DNA of 64,000 bases from CAXBNB01 sp049115735 (GCA_049115735.1 JAGDZP010000004.1:372001-436000); one strand, 5' to 3'; shown: positions 16,596 to 26,403, counted from the first letter of the stretch. Notes: generated by a model from the sequence alone, not told the origin. Program-made: numbers and translations.

Positions 16596-18020
16596 GTGAA
16601 AATCTTACTCACCGGCGCTACTGGGTATATTGGAAAGCGACTTCTTCCTGTTCTATTGGAAAAAGGGCATCATGTAGTATGTTGTGTTCGGGATAAAAAT
16701 AGATTCATCTACAGCGGCCCTGACCTGGGAAAACTTGAAGTAATAGAAGCGGATTTTCTGAAAGCAAAGACCCTATCCGATTTCCCAGCGGATATCGATT
16801 GCGCCTACTATCTGATTCACTCAATGAGTACTTCGGGAGACGACTTTGATGTTTTGGAATCCAAAGCCGCACAAAATTTCCTTACTGCTATTGGTAAGAC
16901 AGACGTGCGGCAAGTTATTTATCTCAGCGGGATAGTAAACAGCAAAGAACTTTCTAAACATTTAAGTTCCAGAAGGAATGTAGAACAAATTCTATCTAAA
17001 GGTTCTTTTAATCTAACTACCCTTCGCGCAGGAATAGTAGTAGGATCTGGCAGTGCATCCTTCGAGATTATCCGAGACCTGGTTGAGAAATTACCGATCA
17101 TGATTACTCCGCGTTGGTTGGAGACGAAATCTCAGCCCATTGCCATACGCAATGTTATTCAGTACCTGATTGGTGTGTTGAATCATGATGAAACTTTTGG
17201 TAACAGTTATGACATTGGAGGACCGGATGTATTGTCTTATCAACAAATGCTGTTACGGTTTGCAGCTATTCGAAAATTGAAAAGGTGGATTATGGTAGTG
17301 CCTGTAATGACCCCTAAATTATCATCGTATTGGCTTTATTTTGTTACTTCTACTTCATACAAACTAGCCGTTAACCTGGTTAACAGCATGAAGATTGAGA
17401 TCATTTGCCAACCTAATAATCTTCAGAAAATGCTTGGTATTAAAGCCATCCCCTATGATGAAGCAATAAAAAGTGCTTTTATCAATATAGAACAAAACGA
17501 CATTGTATCAAGTTGGAAAGATTCGTTTACAAGTGGAGATTTTGATGTCCAGCTGTCTGATTACATTCGTGTTCCTGTGTTTGGTTGCTATAAGGATGCC
17601 AGAAGTGCATCAGTAGAAAACATTAAGGAAGCAGAATCTAAGGTTTGGTCGATCGGTGGAGATGAGGGCTGGTATTATGCCAACTGGCTGTGGAAGCTAA
17701 GAGGACTGATGGACAAATTAGTTGGTGGTGTAGGATTGAGACGAGGCAGGACACACAAATCTTATCTAAATCCCGGAGATGCTCTTGACTTTTGGAGGGT
17801 ATTACTTGCAGACAAAAGGCAGAAAAGATTGCTTCTATTTGCTGAAATGAAATTACCCGGAGAGGCATGGTTAGAGTTCAGAATCGATGACAGCAATACT
17901 TTGCATCAAACAGCCACATTTCGTCCAAAGGGCGTTTTCGGAAGATTATACTGGTATGCAGTGATGCCACTTCATTCTATTATTTTCGGTGGAATGATTA
18001 AGAAAATTGCTGGGGCGTAA
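16596..18020 (+). CDS. NAD(P)-binding SDR/epimerase with C-terminal DUF2867-like domain
   Basis: About 474 residues. The N-terminal Rossmann fold (roughly 1-230) has GATGYIGKRLL near the start, a VIYLSGIV strand and an atypical extended SDR core. The C-terminal third (VWSIGGDEGWYYANWLWKLRG through PGEAWLEFRID) resembles the DUF2867/SRPBCC-like module found on photolyase-linked epimerases. The GTG at 16596 starts the protein at KILLTGATG. A TTG at 16575 is also in frame and would overlap the preceding gene by 17 bases. It is the last gene of the likely light-damage cluster. The enzymatic reaction is unknown. Confidence 0.82.
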   Translation: MKILLTGATGYIGKRLLPVLLEKGHHVVCCVRDKNRFIYSGPDLGKLEVIEADFLKAKTLSDFPADIDCAYYLIHSMSTSGDDFDVLESKAAQNFLTAIGKTDVRQVIYLSGIVNSKELSKHLSSRRNVEQILSKGSFNLTTLRAGIVVGSGSASFEIIRDLVEKLPIMITPRWLETKSQPIAIRNVIQYLIGVLNHDETFGNSYDIGGPDVLSYQQMLLRFAAIRKLKRWIMVVPVMTPKLSSYWLYFVTSTSYKLAVNLVNSMKIEIICQPNNLQKMLGIKAIPYDEAIKSAFINIEQNDIVSSWKDSFTSGDFDVQLSDYIRVPVFGCYKDARSASVENIKEAESKVWSIGGDEGWYYANWLWKLRGLMDKLVGGVGLRRGRTHKSYLNPGDALDFWRVLLADKRQKRLLLFAEMKLPGEAWLEFRIDDSNTLHQTATFRPKGVFGRLYWYAVMPLHSIIFGGMIKKIAGA

Positions 18021-18027
18021 ATTGATT

Positions 18028-18831
18028 TCAGCCCAGTACTTCTACTTTATCATTGATTTTAATTGTACCAAGCTTAGTCGGAATGGCATGCATGCCAAAT
18101 GCTACATCTCCTGATTTTGTTCTGCGGTATTTAGCCAATGTTCTTAGTGGTTCTCCATTTGGTGATTTGATACCTGTCAGGGGATCGATGGTTGTAAAAA
18201 CACACCGTTCACATTTTTGAACTATTCTAAATTCACACTCTCCTATTCTAATTTTCTTCCATCGGTCCTCTTCAAAAGACGCACAACCATCAATGACGAT
18301 GTTTGGCCGAAAATGTTGCATGGTGATGGGGAGATCCAGTCGAGCATTCAAATCATTCAAAGAGCCTTCCGATACCAAAAGAATTGGATTCATATCTGCA
18401 AAAAGCACTTCGTCTTTTTCCTGTCCGCCATGCTTTTTTTGTACCATCCTTGTCTTATGCGGATTAAATTCAAGAAGTGTACATTGCTGATTCAGTTTGT
18501 CTGAAAGGTATTTATTCGCTTCAGCCGATACTTCTACTCCATGTCCCACGCTGCTAAAAATCTGTACATCTTCACCATCATTGTGCGCTCGGTTAAGCGG
18601 TATGGTTACTTTACTGCCGTCCTTGTGGGATATCTGAAGCTTCCCAGCTCCTACATTAGTCGAAAAGGCTAATAGGCTAGCATTTTGTCTTCCTGTAATG
18701 GCTTTTCCATCTTGATCAATTACCACCCATTGGCGGTCATACTGAAGCCCTGTTTTTAGTACTTTGAATTGTTCCCTGTGAAGACCCGTTGTGGATTTGA
18801 TGGGATATATGGTAAGTCCCGTTACGTGCAT
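18028..18831 (-). CDS. MOSC-domain protein (YcbX-like)
   Basis: A protein of 267 residues with an N-terminal MOSC beta-barrel (LTIYPIKSTTGLHREQF and YDRQWVVIDQDGKAITGRQ) and a MOSC core (MQHFRPNIVIDG, WKKIRIGECEFRIVQKCERC and the terminal TKLGTIKINDKVEVLG). The cysteine in KCERCVFTTIDPLTG would bind the molybdenum cofactor. Relatives such as YcbX and mARC reduce N-hydroxylated compounds with an electron partner. Unlike YcbX, no C-terminal ferredoxin domain is present. Its start codon overlaps the lspA stop by one base (TAATG), so the two are translationally coupled, though they share no obvious pathway. Confidence 0.87.
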   Translation of the reverse strand: MHVTGLTIYPIKSTTGLHREQFKVLKTGLQYDRQWVVIDQDGKAITGRQNASLLAFSTNVGAGKLQISHKDGSKVTIPLNRAHNDGEDVQIFSSVGHGVEVSAEANKYLSDKLNQQCTLLEFNPHKTRMVQKKHGGQEKDEVLFADMNPILLVSEGSLNDLNARLDLPITMQHFRPNIVIDGCASFEEDRWKKIRIGECEFRIVQKCERCVFTTIDPLTGIKSPNGEPLRTLAKYRRTKSGDVAFGMHAIPTKLGTIKINDKVEVLG

Positions 18832-19457
18832 TAAGCCTCAAGAACTTCTTGGTCAGCAGTTGTTTTTTCCTCTTCTTCCGTTGACTTAAAGAACTTCTTT
18901 TGAAATCCCAGGATAGTAAATACGCCAACAAAAATACTAGAATCAGCTACATTGAAAACCGGCCAAAGAGACATATAATCCCCACCCAGGATAGGAATCC
19001 AGTCAGGCAGCCTTCCTTCCCAAATATCAAAGTAGAACATGTCGATCACCTGACCATAAAACCAAGTCAATGGAGCATCATAAGGGGCATTGTCCAATAG
19101 CACTCCATAAAAGGTACTATCTATCACATTACCCACTGCACCCCCGAGAATCAAAGCCACGCAAAACAGCAGCCCGGGATGTACCTCTTTTTTTATCAAC
19201 ATATACAGATAGTAGGCAATACCAACCATCGCGAAAAGCCTGAATATCGTCAGAATCAATTTGCCATAAACTGTGCCCAGCTTCATGCCAAATGCCATCC
19301 CTGGATTGGTCAAATAATGTAACTTGAAAAAATCCCCAATGATCTGTATCTGTCCTTGCACGCCCATCTCCATATTGAAGTGAACCAACATTTTCACCAC
19401 TTGATCTAAAATGATGACCCCAATGCTTATTAAAAAATACTTCTGATAATTATTCAC
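18831..19457 (-). CDS. lspA: Lipoprotein signal peptidase (signal peptidase II)
   Basis: A polytopic protein of 208 residues with four membrane spans. The aspartyl protease dyad is visible: Asp113 in GGAVGNVIDS and Asp172 in VFNVADSSIFVG. The family motifs LDQVVK and NPGMAFGM are also present. It cleaves prolipoproteins after diacylglyceryl modification, in the inner membrane, releasing the modified cysteine as N terminus. The C-terminal tail of about 25 charged residues is longer than usual. It lies 32 bases downstream of ileS, a classical ileS-lspA arrangement, and overlaps the MOSC gene. Confidence 0.94.
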   Translation of the reverse strand: MNNYQKYFLISIGVIILDQVVKMLVHFNMEMGVQGQIQIIGDFFKLHYLTNPGMAFGMKLGTVYGKLILTIFRLFAMVGIAYYLYMLIKKEVHPGLLFCVALILGGAVGNVIDSTFYGVLLDNAPYDAPLTWFYGQVIDMFYFDIWEGRLPDWIPILGGDYMSLWPVFNVADSSIFVGVFTILGFQKKFFKSTEEEEKTTADQEVLEA

Positions 19458-19489
19458 GCTATCGTCAGTTTAAAATTCTTTTCTTTTTC

Positions 19490-22400
19490 TTAACTAGCCT
19501 GTTCCAGTTTTATTTTGATGTCATAGTCATCCATATCCAGTGACTGGCCATCATCCAAAGCACTAACACTTTCCAAAACCATTGCCTGGGTTTCCTCACA
19601 GATGTATGACTTATTCGATTCCAAAGCAGACACAACTTCCTCAGAAGTACTACTCACCATAATATCAATTTTGTCCTGTACCTCCAAGCCCATTTCCTTT
19701 CTCAAATTCTGAATCCTATTCACAAGGTCTCTGGCTATCCCTTCTTTTTTCAATTCATCTGAGATAGTGACATCCAGTGCTACAGTCAACCCATTTTCAT
19801 TAGCTACTAACCAACCTGGAATGTCTTCCGAGCTTATTTCCACATCCTCCAACGTTAGACTAATGGCTGTATCGGAAAGTTGAATTTCATACCGGCCTTC
19901 TCTCTCAAAAACCGCTATGTGGTCCTGATCCATCTTTGCTATCTGACCTGTAATCTCCTTCATTTTGGGCCCGTACTCTTTTCCCAATTTTTTGAAGTTG
20001 GGCTTGATCTTTTTCACCAAAATCCCTGAAGTATCATCGATGAATTCTATGGCTTTCACATTTACCTCACCCAATATCAATTCTTCAACGTCAGCGATAT
20101 GGCCTTTGGTTTCATCATTCAATACTGGAATAAGGATTTTTGATAATGGCTGACGCACTTTTATCATTTCCCTTTTTCTCAAAGAATGAATCAAAGAAGA
20201 AACTCTCTGCGCCAAGTTCATTTTAGTCTCCAATTCCTTATCCACCAAGTCCTCATCAACAATGGGAAAATCAGTAAGGTGAATAGACTCACGAGAGAAC
20301 TGGCCTGAAACGCCATTCAAATCGGCAAACAACCTATCCATATAGAACGGAGCGATCGGAGCACTCAATTGCGCTACCTTATTCAGGCAAGTGTACAAAG
20401 TTTGGTAAGCCGAAATCTTATCCTCATTGTACTCACCCTTCCAGAACCGTTTTCTATTCAGTCTAACATACCAGTTGCTGAGATCGTCAATAACAAATTC
20501 CTGGATATCCCGAGCGGCTCGAGTAGGTTCATAGTCGTTGTATGCTTTATCCACTCTTCCTACCAGCGAGTTTAGTTTACTGATAATCCACCGATCACTT
20601 TCTGTCCTCTTGTTTTGTGCCACATCGGCTTCTTCATATTTGAATCCATCCAAATTGGCATAAAGGGCGAAAAATGAGTAAGTATTATATAGTGTGCCGA
20701 AAAATCTCCTTTGCACTTCGGCTACTCCTTCTATATCAAATTTCAGATTGTCCCAGGGATTGGCATTAGATATCATGTACCACCTTGTAGCATCAGGTCC
20801 ATATTTAGAAATAGTTGAAAATGGATCAATTGCATTGCCCAAACGCTTGGACATCTTGTTTCCAGCCTTGTCTAGCACTAGTCCGTTAGCTATTACATTT
20901 TTAAATGAAACGCTATCGAAAAGCATGACAGCTATGGCATGAAGTGTAAAAAACCAGCCTCTGGTTTGATCAACCCCTTCCGCAATAAAGTCTGCCGGAT
21001 ACACATCGCTTAAGCCTCCATCAGCCTTTGTGTTGGCCTTTGGGTCATCCCCCATAAAATGGAATTGAGCATAGGGCATGGCGCCAGAATCGAACCAAAC
21101 ATCGATAAGATCCGGTTCTCTGAACAGCTTTTCACCGCTATCACTTACCAATATGACATCATCAACATAAGGCCTATGGAGGTCAAAACCATCTCCAATA
21201 GGTTCGTTCATGAACCCAGCTGCAATTGACTTTTCTACCTCTGCTTTCAACTCCGCCAGGGAGCCTATGCATTTTTCCTCTTTTTTATCTTCGGATACCC
21301 AAATTGGTAGAGGTGTCCCCCAATATCTTGATCGGCTTAAGTTCCAGTCAACCAGATTTTCAAGCCAGTTGCCGAAACGTCCTGTTCCTGTAGACTGGGG
21401 TTTCCAGTTTATCGTATTGTTCAGTTCTACCAATCGATCTTTGTAGGCAGTTGTTTTGATAAACCATGAGTCAAGTGGGTAATAAAGTACAGGTTTATCT
21501 GTCCTCCAGCAGTGCGGGTATGAGTGTTCGTATTTTTCAACTTTGAATGCCCTGTTGTCTTCCTTTAGCTTTATGGCTATCAGCACATCCGTTGGTCTAA
21601 ACTGCGGATCAGAAAGCTCTTCGTTGGAGTAATATTCTGCCTTTACAAAGCGGCCTGCAAAATCTGTGACCTCAGACACGAATTTGCCTTGCTTGTCCAC
21701 CAATGGCATTTGTCCTCCCTGACCATCATCAACCAAAAGGCCCGGTACACCCGCCTGCTTGGCTACTCTGAAGTCATCTGCTCCGAAAGTAGGCGCAATA
21801 TGAACAATACCGGTACCATCCTCAGTAGAAACATAATCCCCAGAGATAACTTTAAATGCTTTCTCATTTAGCTCATCACTGGTTACGTATGGCAGCAACT
21901 GCTCATATCTGATGTCAACCAAATCCTTTCCAGTAAACTCCTCTTCAACTTTCCATGGAATCAGCTTATCTCCTTCTTTGTAATCTTCAATGGCCGAATC
22001 CTTTGACTTTTCGCTAAAAAATTTTCCAACCAGGTCTTTCGCGAGAATTACAGAAATGGGCTTGAAAGTATATGGATTAAAAGTTCTAATCTTTACATAG
22101 CTTATCTTCTCGCCAATGGCCAATGCCGTATTTGAGGGTAAAGTCCAGGGAGTGGTAGTCCATGCGAGAATGAATACTTCCTCGTCTTTAGCAGAGAATA
22201 GGTTTGCTGAATCAGCATTTTCAGTGACCTTAAATTGAGCTACTACCGATGTGTCTTTCACATCCTTGTATGTGCCCGGTTGGTTCAATTCATGAGAACT
22301 CAATCCAGTACCTGCGGCAGGTGAATAGGGTTGAATGGTATAGCCCTTATATAGCAATCCTTTGTCATAGAACTTCTTTAGTAGGTGCCAAAGGCTCTCC

Positions 22401-22867
22401 ATGTAGTCCTTCTCGAAAGTAATATATGGATCATCCAGGTCAACCCAGTAACCCATCTTTTCAGTAAGGTCATCCCACTGATTTTTGAACTTCATCACTG
22501 CCTCCTTACACTTAGCATTGTATTCGGCTACAGAAATCTTTGTTCCAATATCTTCTTTGGTAATACCAAGCTCCTTTTCTACCTGCAACTCCACAGGAAG
22601 ACCATGAGTATCCCAGCCGCCTTTCCTTTTTACCTGATATCCTTTGAGAGTCTTGTAGCGGCAAAAAATATCTTTAACCGCACGGGCCATTACATGGTGA
22701 ATACCCGGTGTTCCATTTGCCGAAGGGGGCCCCTCATAAAACACAAATGACTCTGCTTCCTGCTTAGTATCAACAGACTTTTGAAAGATGTTTTTTTCTT
22801 TCCATTCCCCGAGTACCTCTTCTGCTATTCCCGGAAAGTCTACTTTTTTATATTCTCTGTATTTCAA
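19490..22867 (-). CDS. ileS: Isoleucine--tRNA ligase
   Basis: A class I aminoacyl-tRNA synthetase of 1125 residues, in the long IleRS form. The HIGH-equivalent is NGTPGIHHVMARAVKD at about residues 51-66 and the KMSKR motif lies near 670. Between them is a CP1 editing domain of the usual size that hydrolyses Val-tRNA-Ile, and the C-terminal part is the anticodon-binding helical domain. The length and GIHH form resemble the eukaryote-like IleRS type 2 that is often mupirocin-insensitive; this is inferred from family knowledge and should be tested. The gene begins the ileS-lspA-MOSC operon, 23 bases downstream of the RND exporter. Confidence 0.95.
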   Translation of the reverse strand: MKYREYKKVDFPGIAEEVLGEWKEKNIFQKSVDTKQEAESFVFYEGPPSANGTPGIHHVMARAVKDIFCRYKTLKGYQVKRKGGWDTHGLPVELQVEKELGITKEDIGTKISVAEYNAKCKEAVMKFKNQWDDLTEKMGYWVDLDDPYITFEKDYMESLWHLLKKFYDKGLLYKGYTIQPYSPAAGTGLSSHELNQPGTYKDVKDTSVVAQFKVTENADSANLFSAKDEEVFILAWTTTPWTLPSNTALAIGEKISYVKIRTFNPYTFKPISVILAKDLVGKFFSEKSKDSAIEDYKEGDKLIPWKVEEEFTGKDLVDIRYEQLLPYVTSDELNEKAFKVISGDYVSTEDGTGIVHIAPTFGADDFRVAKQAGVPGLLVDDGQGGQMPLVDKQGKFVSEVTDFAGRFVKAEYYSNEELSDPQFRPTDVLIAIKLKEDNRAFKVEKYEHSYPHCWRTDKPVLYYPLDSWFIKTTAYKDRLVELNNTINWKPQSTGTGRFGNWLENLVDWNLSRSRYWGTPLPIWVSEDKKEEKCIGSLAELKAEVEKSIAAGFMNEPIGDGFDLHRPYVDDVILVSDSGEKLFREPDLIDVWFDSGAMPYAQFHFMGDDPKANTKADGGLSDVYPADFIAEGVDQTRGWFFTLHAIAVMLFDSVSFKNVIANGLVLDKAGNKMSKRLGNAIDPFSTISKYGPDATRWYMISNANPWDNLKFDIEGVAEVQRRFFGTLYNTYSFFALYANLDGFKYEEADVAQNKRTESDRWIISKLNSLVGRVDKAYNDYEPTRAARDIQEFVIDDLSNWYVRLNRKRFWKGEYNEDKISAYQTLYTCLNKVAQLSAPIAPFYMDRLFADLNGVSGQFSRESIHLTDFPIVDEDLVDKELETKMNLAQRVSSLIHSLRKREMIKVRQPLSKILIPVLNDETKGHIADVEELILGEVNVKAIEFIDDTSGILVKKIKPNFKKLGKEYGPKMKEITGQIAKMDQDHIAVFEREGRYEIQLSDTAISLTLEDVEISSEDIPGWLVANENGLTVALDVTISDELKKEGIARDLVNRIQNLRKEMGLEVQDKIDIMVSSTSEEVVSALESNKSYICEETQAMVLESVSALDDGQSLDMDDYDIKIKLEQAS

Positions 22868-22890
22868 TTTTCTAAAAATACGCTTAGTAC

Positions 22891-25308
22891 TTATTTTTTG
22901 TTCACTTCAATTCTTGCCACGTCAATTTCCTCGTCCTCATGCTCATGGTAAAATTCCGGAAACGTTTCAATCAATGGATGGTTCTGAACGTTTCGTTTAC
23001 CTGTATCAAACCTCAACAATAGAGCAGGCAACACGATTAGGTTTGTAAACATCGCCATCAACAAAGTGGTAGATGTCAGCGCACCTAACGCTACTGTTCC
23101 ACCAAATTCTGAAGCCGAAAAAATTACAAATCCGAAAAACAAAATGATGGATGTATAAATCATACTGGCTCCAGTTTCGCGCAAACTTTTACTTACCGCT
23201 ACAGGTACAAAGAATCTATTCAAAAACAATTCTTGTCTGTATTTGGCCAAAAAGTGTATCGAATCATCCACAGATATTCCAAAAGCTATGCTGAATATTA
23301 ATGCAGTGCTAGGTTTTAGCGGTATCCCAGCATATCCCATCATGCCGCCAGTAATCAATAGTGGAATTACGTTTGGGATCAGAGAAATAACTATCATCTT
23401 GAAATTGCCAAACAGAATCGCCATAATTATGGCAATGATGAAAAATGCGATTGCCATGCTTGTTAGCAAATTCTCAATGAGAAATTTGTTGCCTTTGATA
23501 AACAACAAAGTAGTTCCTGTTACGCTGGCTTCCATTTTGCTATCCTCAAATATCTCAGCAACCTTAGGTTTGATGATGTAGTTAACCAAAGAATCCATTT
23601 TTTTGGAGCCAATATCTGCCATTTTTAAAGAAACACGTAGCTTTCTTCCCGTTGAATCCACAAATGAATTTGAAATGCCTGATTCGTCTGTGTCCTCTGA
23701 TAGATATCTTAATATAAAGGCCTTATCTCTGTTGTTTGGAAGATCAAATCTTGCAGGGTTGTTATTATAGAATGCTTGCCTGGTTCCTTTGATAAAGCTT
23801 ACCACTGAAATTGGCTGAGAAACATAATCCAAAGAACCTAAGAACTTTTCAAACTCATCAATCTTTCTAAGGTTCTTCAGATTCTGAACGCCCTTTTTGG
23901 TTCCGGTATCAACAATGATTTCCAAAGGCATTACTCCACTGAAGTTCTCTTCGAAAAAGTAGAGGTCCTGTTTTACCGGGCTGTCTTCAGGCAAATCATC
24001 CACCATGTAAGAAACTGCCTCAATTTTGCTCACCCCATAGATGGAAACTGCACTAACTACTGCCGCCGCAAAAAAGATTGCATACTTATGTCTATGCACC
24101 AACAAATCAAATGTTGTTAGCACTTTGTCTAAGGCCTTAAACTCAAGGTGCTTTGTATGTCGCTTCGTTGGGGCCGGGAGGTAAGAAAATACCACCGGAA
24201 TCATAATCAGACTGACTATAAAAGTTGCAAGAATATTTATTCCAGCAACAATACCGAATTCCCTTAATATGACAATATCAGTGAAACCAAGCACCAAGAA
24301 CCCAACTGCCGTTGTAAAATTTGTGATGAGGGTAACTATGCCAATTCTCCTTATTATTCTACCAAGCGCTTTTCTCTGATCCCCATGAGATATGTACTCC
24401 TGATGATATTTATTGAGCATGTAAACACTATTAGGAATGCCGATAACGACTATAATGGGAGGAATAAGTCCTGTCAACAGGGTAATCTTATAATCAAACA
24501 TTGCAAGACAACCCATCACCCAAACTACGATGACGCCTATTATAATGAGCGGAAAAAGAACTGCTTGCCACGATCTGAAGAATAAAAAGAGTATAAACCC
24601 AGTTACGATCAGCGATAATATCAAAAACAGGTTCAGTTCCTTTTTGACTTTTACCGTGTTGGTATAACGAACATAAGGCAAGCCTGCATAGTGGAGCTGC
24701 ACGCCTGTATTCTCGACAAAAACTTCACCGGCAAATAGAACATCTGCCACCACTACGTTCCTTATTTCAGAATTCAGGACGCTTTTATCAATTGATACCA
24801 GGATCATATTGGCCCCATTTTCCACATTGATGAGCTGACCACTATAAACTTTCAGCTTCATGGCTTCCTGAAGCATACTATCCAGTTTTAATTGATCATC
24901 CGGTATGTCAGGAAATATAGGCTGAAGCTTAAATTTTTTCTTTTGGGTTCCTCCTTTGTTTACTGTGGCCTTTACAAGCATCTGGAGGTTCGTAAGGCTG
25001 AGCACGTTGCTCACACCATCTATTTTTCCCAACTCGTTGGTCAGGTAGCTCAACTTTCTGAAATTTTTCTGCTGGTATATAGAGCTATCCTTGATTCCTA
25101 TGGCCAGTATATTGCCATCCTCACCAAAGGTGCTCTGAAACTCCTTGAAGTTGACCATCTCCGGGTCGTCATCAGGTACGATGTTGGCTAGGTTGAACGA
25201 CCACTTCACAAATTGTGCCTGATAGCCCATAAAGGCTGTTATCACAACCAATATGCCGAGAAGAAACAACCTGGATTTTAAAATGAAATGGGAGAGTTTA
25301 GACCACAT
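22891..25308 (-). CDS. RND-superfamily (MMPL-type) exporter
   Basis: A protein of 805 residues with the RND duplicated plan: one N-terminal helix (about 13-30), a large periplasmic loop, five clustered helices (about 225-385), a second helix after a linker near 415, a second periplasmic loop, and five final helices (about 620-775). The second half contains FSIAFGISVDDSIHFLAKYR, a membrane Asp-Asp segment typical of proton-coupled members. The size and lack of long AcrB-like loops place it with MMPL/HpnN-type exporters of lipids or hydrophobic molecules. Substrate unknown. Its end is 23 bases from ileS, so it could be the first gene of that operon. Confidence 0.87.
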   Translation of the reverse strand: MWSKLSHFILKSRLFLLGILVVITAFMGYQAQFVKWSFNLANIVPDDDPEMVNFKEFQSTFGEDGNILAIGIKDSSIYQQKNFRKLSYLTNELGKIDGVSNVLSLTNLQMLVKATVNKGGTQKKKFKLQPIFPDIPDDQLKLDSMLQEAMKLKVYSGQLINVENGANMILVSIDKSVLNSEIRNVVVADVLFAGEVFVENTGVQLHYAGLPYVRYTNTVKVKKELNLFLILSLIVTGFILFLFFRSWQAVLFPLIIIGVIVVWVMGCLAMFDYKITLLTGLIPPIIVVIGIPNSVYMLNKYHQEYISHGDQRKALGRIIRRIGIVTLITNFTTAVGFLVLGFTDIVILREFGIVAGINILATFIVSLIMIPVVFSYLPAPTKRHTKHLEFKALDKVLTTFDLLVHRHKYAIFFAAAVVSAVSIYGVSKIEAVSYMVDDLPEDSPVKQDLYFFEENFSGVMPLEIIVDTGTKKGVQNLKNLRKIDEFEKFLGSLDYVSQPISVVSFIKGTRQAFYNNNPARFDLPNNRDKAFILRYLSEDTDESGISNSFVDSTGRKLRVSLKMADIGSKKMDSLVNYIIKPKVAEIFEDSKMEASVTGTTLLFIKGNKFLIENLLTSMAIAFFIIAIIMAILFGNFKMIVISLIPNVIPLLITGGMMGYAGIPLKPSTALIFSIAFGISVDDSIHFLAKYRQELFLNRFFVPVAVSKSLRETGASMIYTSIILFFGFVIFSASEFGGTVALGALTSTTLLMAMFTNLIVLPALLLRFDTGKRNVQNHPLIETFPEFYHEHEDEEIDVARIEVNKK

Positions 25309-25433
25309 GCTGAAAAATAAAGTGCAAAGGTAACTAAATTAGTCTTGATTTGATCGGTATTTTTTTATTCCCAATTTGACCTATTTGTCGCTTCAAAAAT
25401 GTCACTTTCTCACGACTCCAATTTCCTTGAGAT

Positions 25434-25461
25434 ACAAAAAAAGGGGTAACAATTACCCCTT
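25434..25461 (-). terminator. Rho-independent terminator after the first TerB-like gene
   Basis: The arms AAGGGGTAA (25441-25449) and TTACCCCTT (25453-25461) form a nine-base stem with a three-base loop. On the minus strand a T-run follows the stem (A-run at 25434-25442 on the plus strand). It ends transcription of the TerB-like gene whose stop is at 25485 and isolates it from the RND exporter gene. Confidence 0.88.
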
Positions 25462-25484
25462 GGTCATATTTTCTTTATTAGCTG

Positions 25485-25880
25485 CTAATTCTGATATTTC
25501 ATGACGGCTTTTCGAAGAGAATCTTTGTTAGCTGTAATGGATGGATCTGAATATATTTTAGAAGATAATTCAGCAATAACGGCCTTTTTAAACCCTAATT
25601 TCTCAGCAACTTCTTCACAGTATTTGATTTCACTCAGATATATCTCTTTGTCAATCTTCATCAATTGAACGACATTATAAAGATATTCGAACTTTTCGTC
25701 ATCCGACATTTCGATTACCGGTGGTAATGGCTCAGGGTTGTTAAGCAGATCATCTATCTCCTCTTCAGCTACTCCATTGGCCTTGCCAACCATGTATATC
25801 ATGTCTCTCTCATCATCAGCAAAATCATTGTCGATATTTGCTAGTTTGATAAGCATACTTAACTGAGCTTTTATAGGCAT
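25485..25880 (-). CDS. TerB-like small helical protein, paralogue 1
   Basis: A soluble protein of 131 residues, the shortest of three paralogues in tandem. It starts MPIKAQLSMLIKLANIDNDF and has the acid-rich turn DDERDMIYMVGKANGVAEEE, then KFEYLYNVVQLMKIDKEIYL and AEKLGFKKAVIAEL. The layout (an all-helical fold with acid-containing turns after LANID and LMKID) resembles the TerB/tellurite-resistance superfamily, assigned by pattern and not by search. It lacks the HHLRxxRHELP linker seen in the other two. It has its own upstream element and terminator. Function unknown; it may be a cytosolic or membrane-adjacent stress scaffold. Confidence 0.68.
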   Translation of the reverse strand: MPIKAQLSMLIKLANIDNDFADDERDMIYMVGKANGVAEEEIDDLLNNPEPLPPVIEMSDDEKFEYLYNVVQLMKIDKEIYLSEIKYCEEVAEKLGFKKAVIAELSSKIYSDPSITANKDSLRKAVMKYQN

Positions 25881-25899
25881 TTTGTCAGAATTCTAAAAT

Positions 25900-25912
25900 T
25901 AAATATAGTACG
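25900..25912 (-). promoter_or_regulatory. Upstream element of TerB-like gene 1
   Basis: On the minus strand CGTACTATATTTA ends 20 bases before the start codon at 25880. The ACTATATTTA core is repeated upstream of both other paralogues. TATATTTA is one base from the TAnnTTTG consensus, so this is probably the -7 promoter region. Confidence 0.5.
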
Positions 25913-25941
25913 AAACTAAGCGAGGTTCAGTTATTAAGGGA

Positions 25942-26352
25942 TCACACCCTGTATTTATCTACTATTTGTTTGAGTTGTTCCACATCGGTGTTTACCGTGC
26001 CATCACTAAATACTTTTGAAGACATCTCACGTATCACTTTCTTTTTGAATCCAAGCTTTTCGGCTATGTTCTCACAATACTTGATCTCGGTGAGGTAAAT
26101 CTCTTTGTCGGCTTTCATTAACCGGATGATATTATACAGATACGTTATTTTGTCATCTTCAGTCAGATTGGACAAATCCGGCAATTCATGTCTTGAATTT
26201 CTCAGATGGTGATGAAGGATTTTTTCTATACCTTCATGGGACATGCCGTTAGCTTTTCCCATGTTAAAAATCATATCTTTTTCCGTATTGGAAATGTCTC
26301 CATCTACAAGAGAAAGCTGTATCAATAAGCTTAATTGAGCGCTGAAATCCAT
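25942..26352 (-). CDS. TerB-like small helical protein, paralogue 2
   Basis: A protein of 136 residues starting MDFSAQLSLLIQLSLVDGDI. It shares with paralogues 1 and 3 the acidic loop after the second helix (LVDGDISNTEKDMIF), the GKANGMSHEGIE stretch, a HHLRNSRHELPDLSNLT linker, YLYNIIRLMKADKEIYLTE and AEKLGFKKKVIREMSS. It is soluble with no signal peptide. It seems to be a separate transcription unit, as it has its own upstream element 31 bases before the ATG. The role is unknown; a TerB-type fold is inferred. Confidence 0.68.
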   Translation of the reverse strand: MDFSAQLSLLIQLSLVDGDISNTEKDMIFNMGKANGMSHEGIEKILHHHLRNSRHELPDLSNLTEDDKITYLYNIIRLMKADKEIYLTEIKYCENIAEKLGFKKKVIREMSSKVFSDGTVNTDVEQLKQIVDKYRV

Positions 26353-26376
26353 TTTTTTAGTGTGTTTTATTATTAC

Positions 26377-26403
26377 AAAAAATAAATATAGTCATTTTTT
26401 AAA
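26377..26403 (-). promoter_or_regulatory. Upstream element of TerB-like gene 2
   Basis: On the minus strand TTTAAAAAATGACTATATTT (26403-26384) is nearly the same as the sequence before paralogue 3. The in-frame reading after its ATG ends quickly in a stop, so the conservation is not due to coding. TATATTTA (26390-26383) is a likely -7 box, with ATTG 17 bases before it. Confidence 0.55.
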
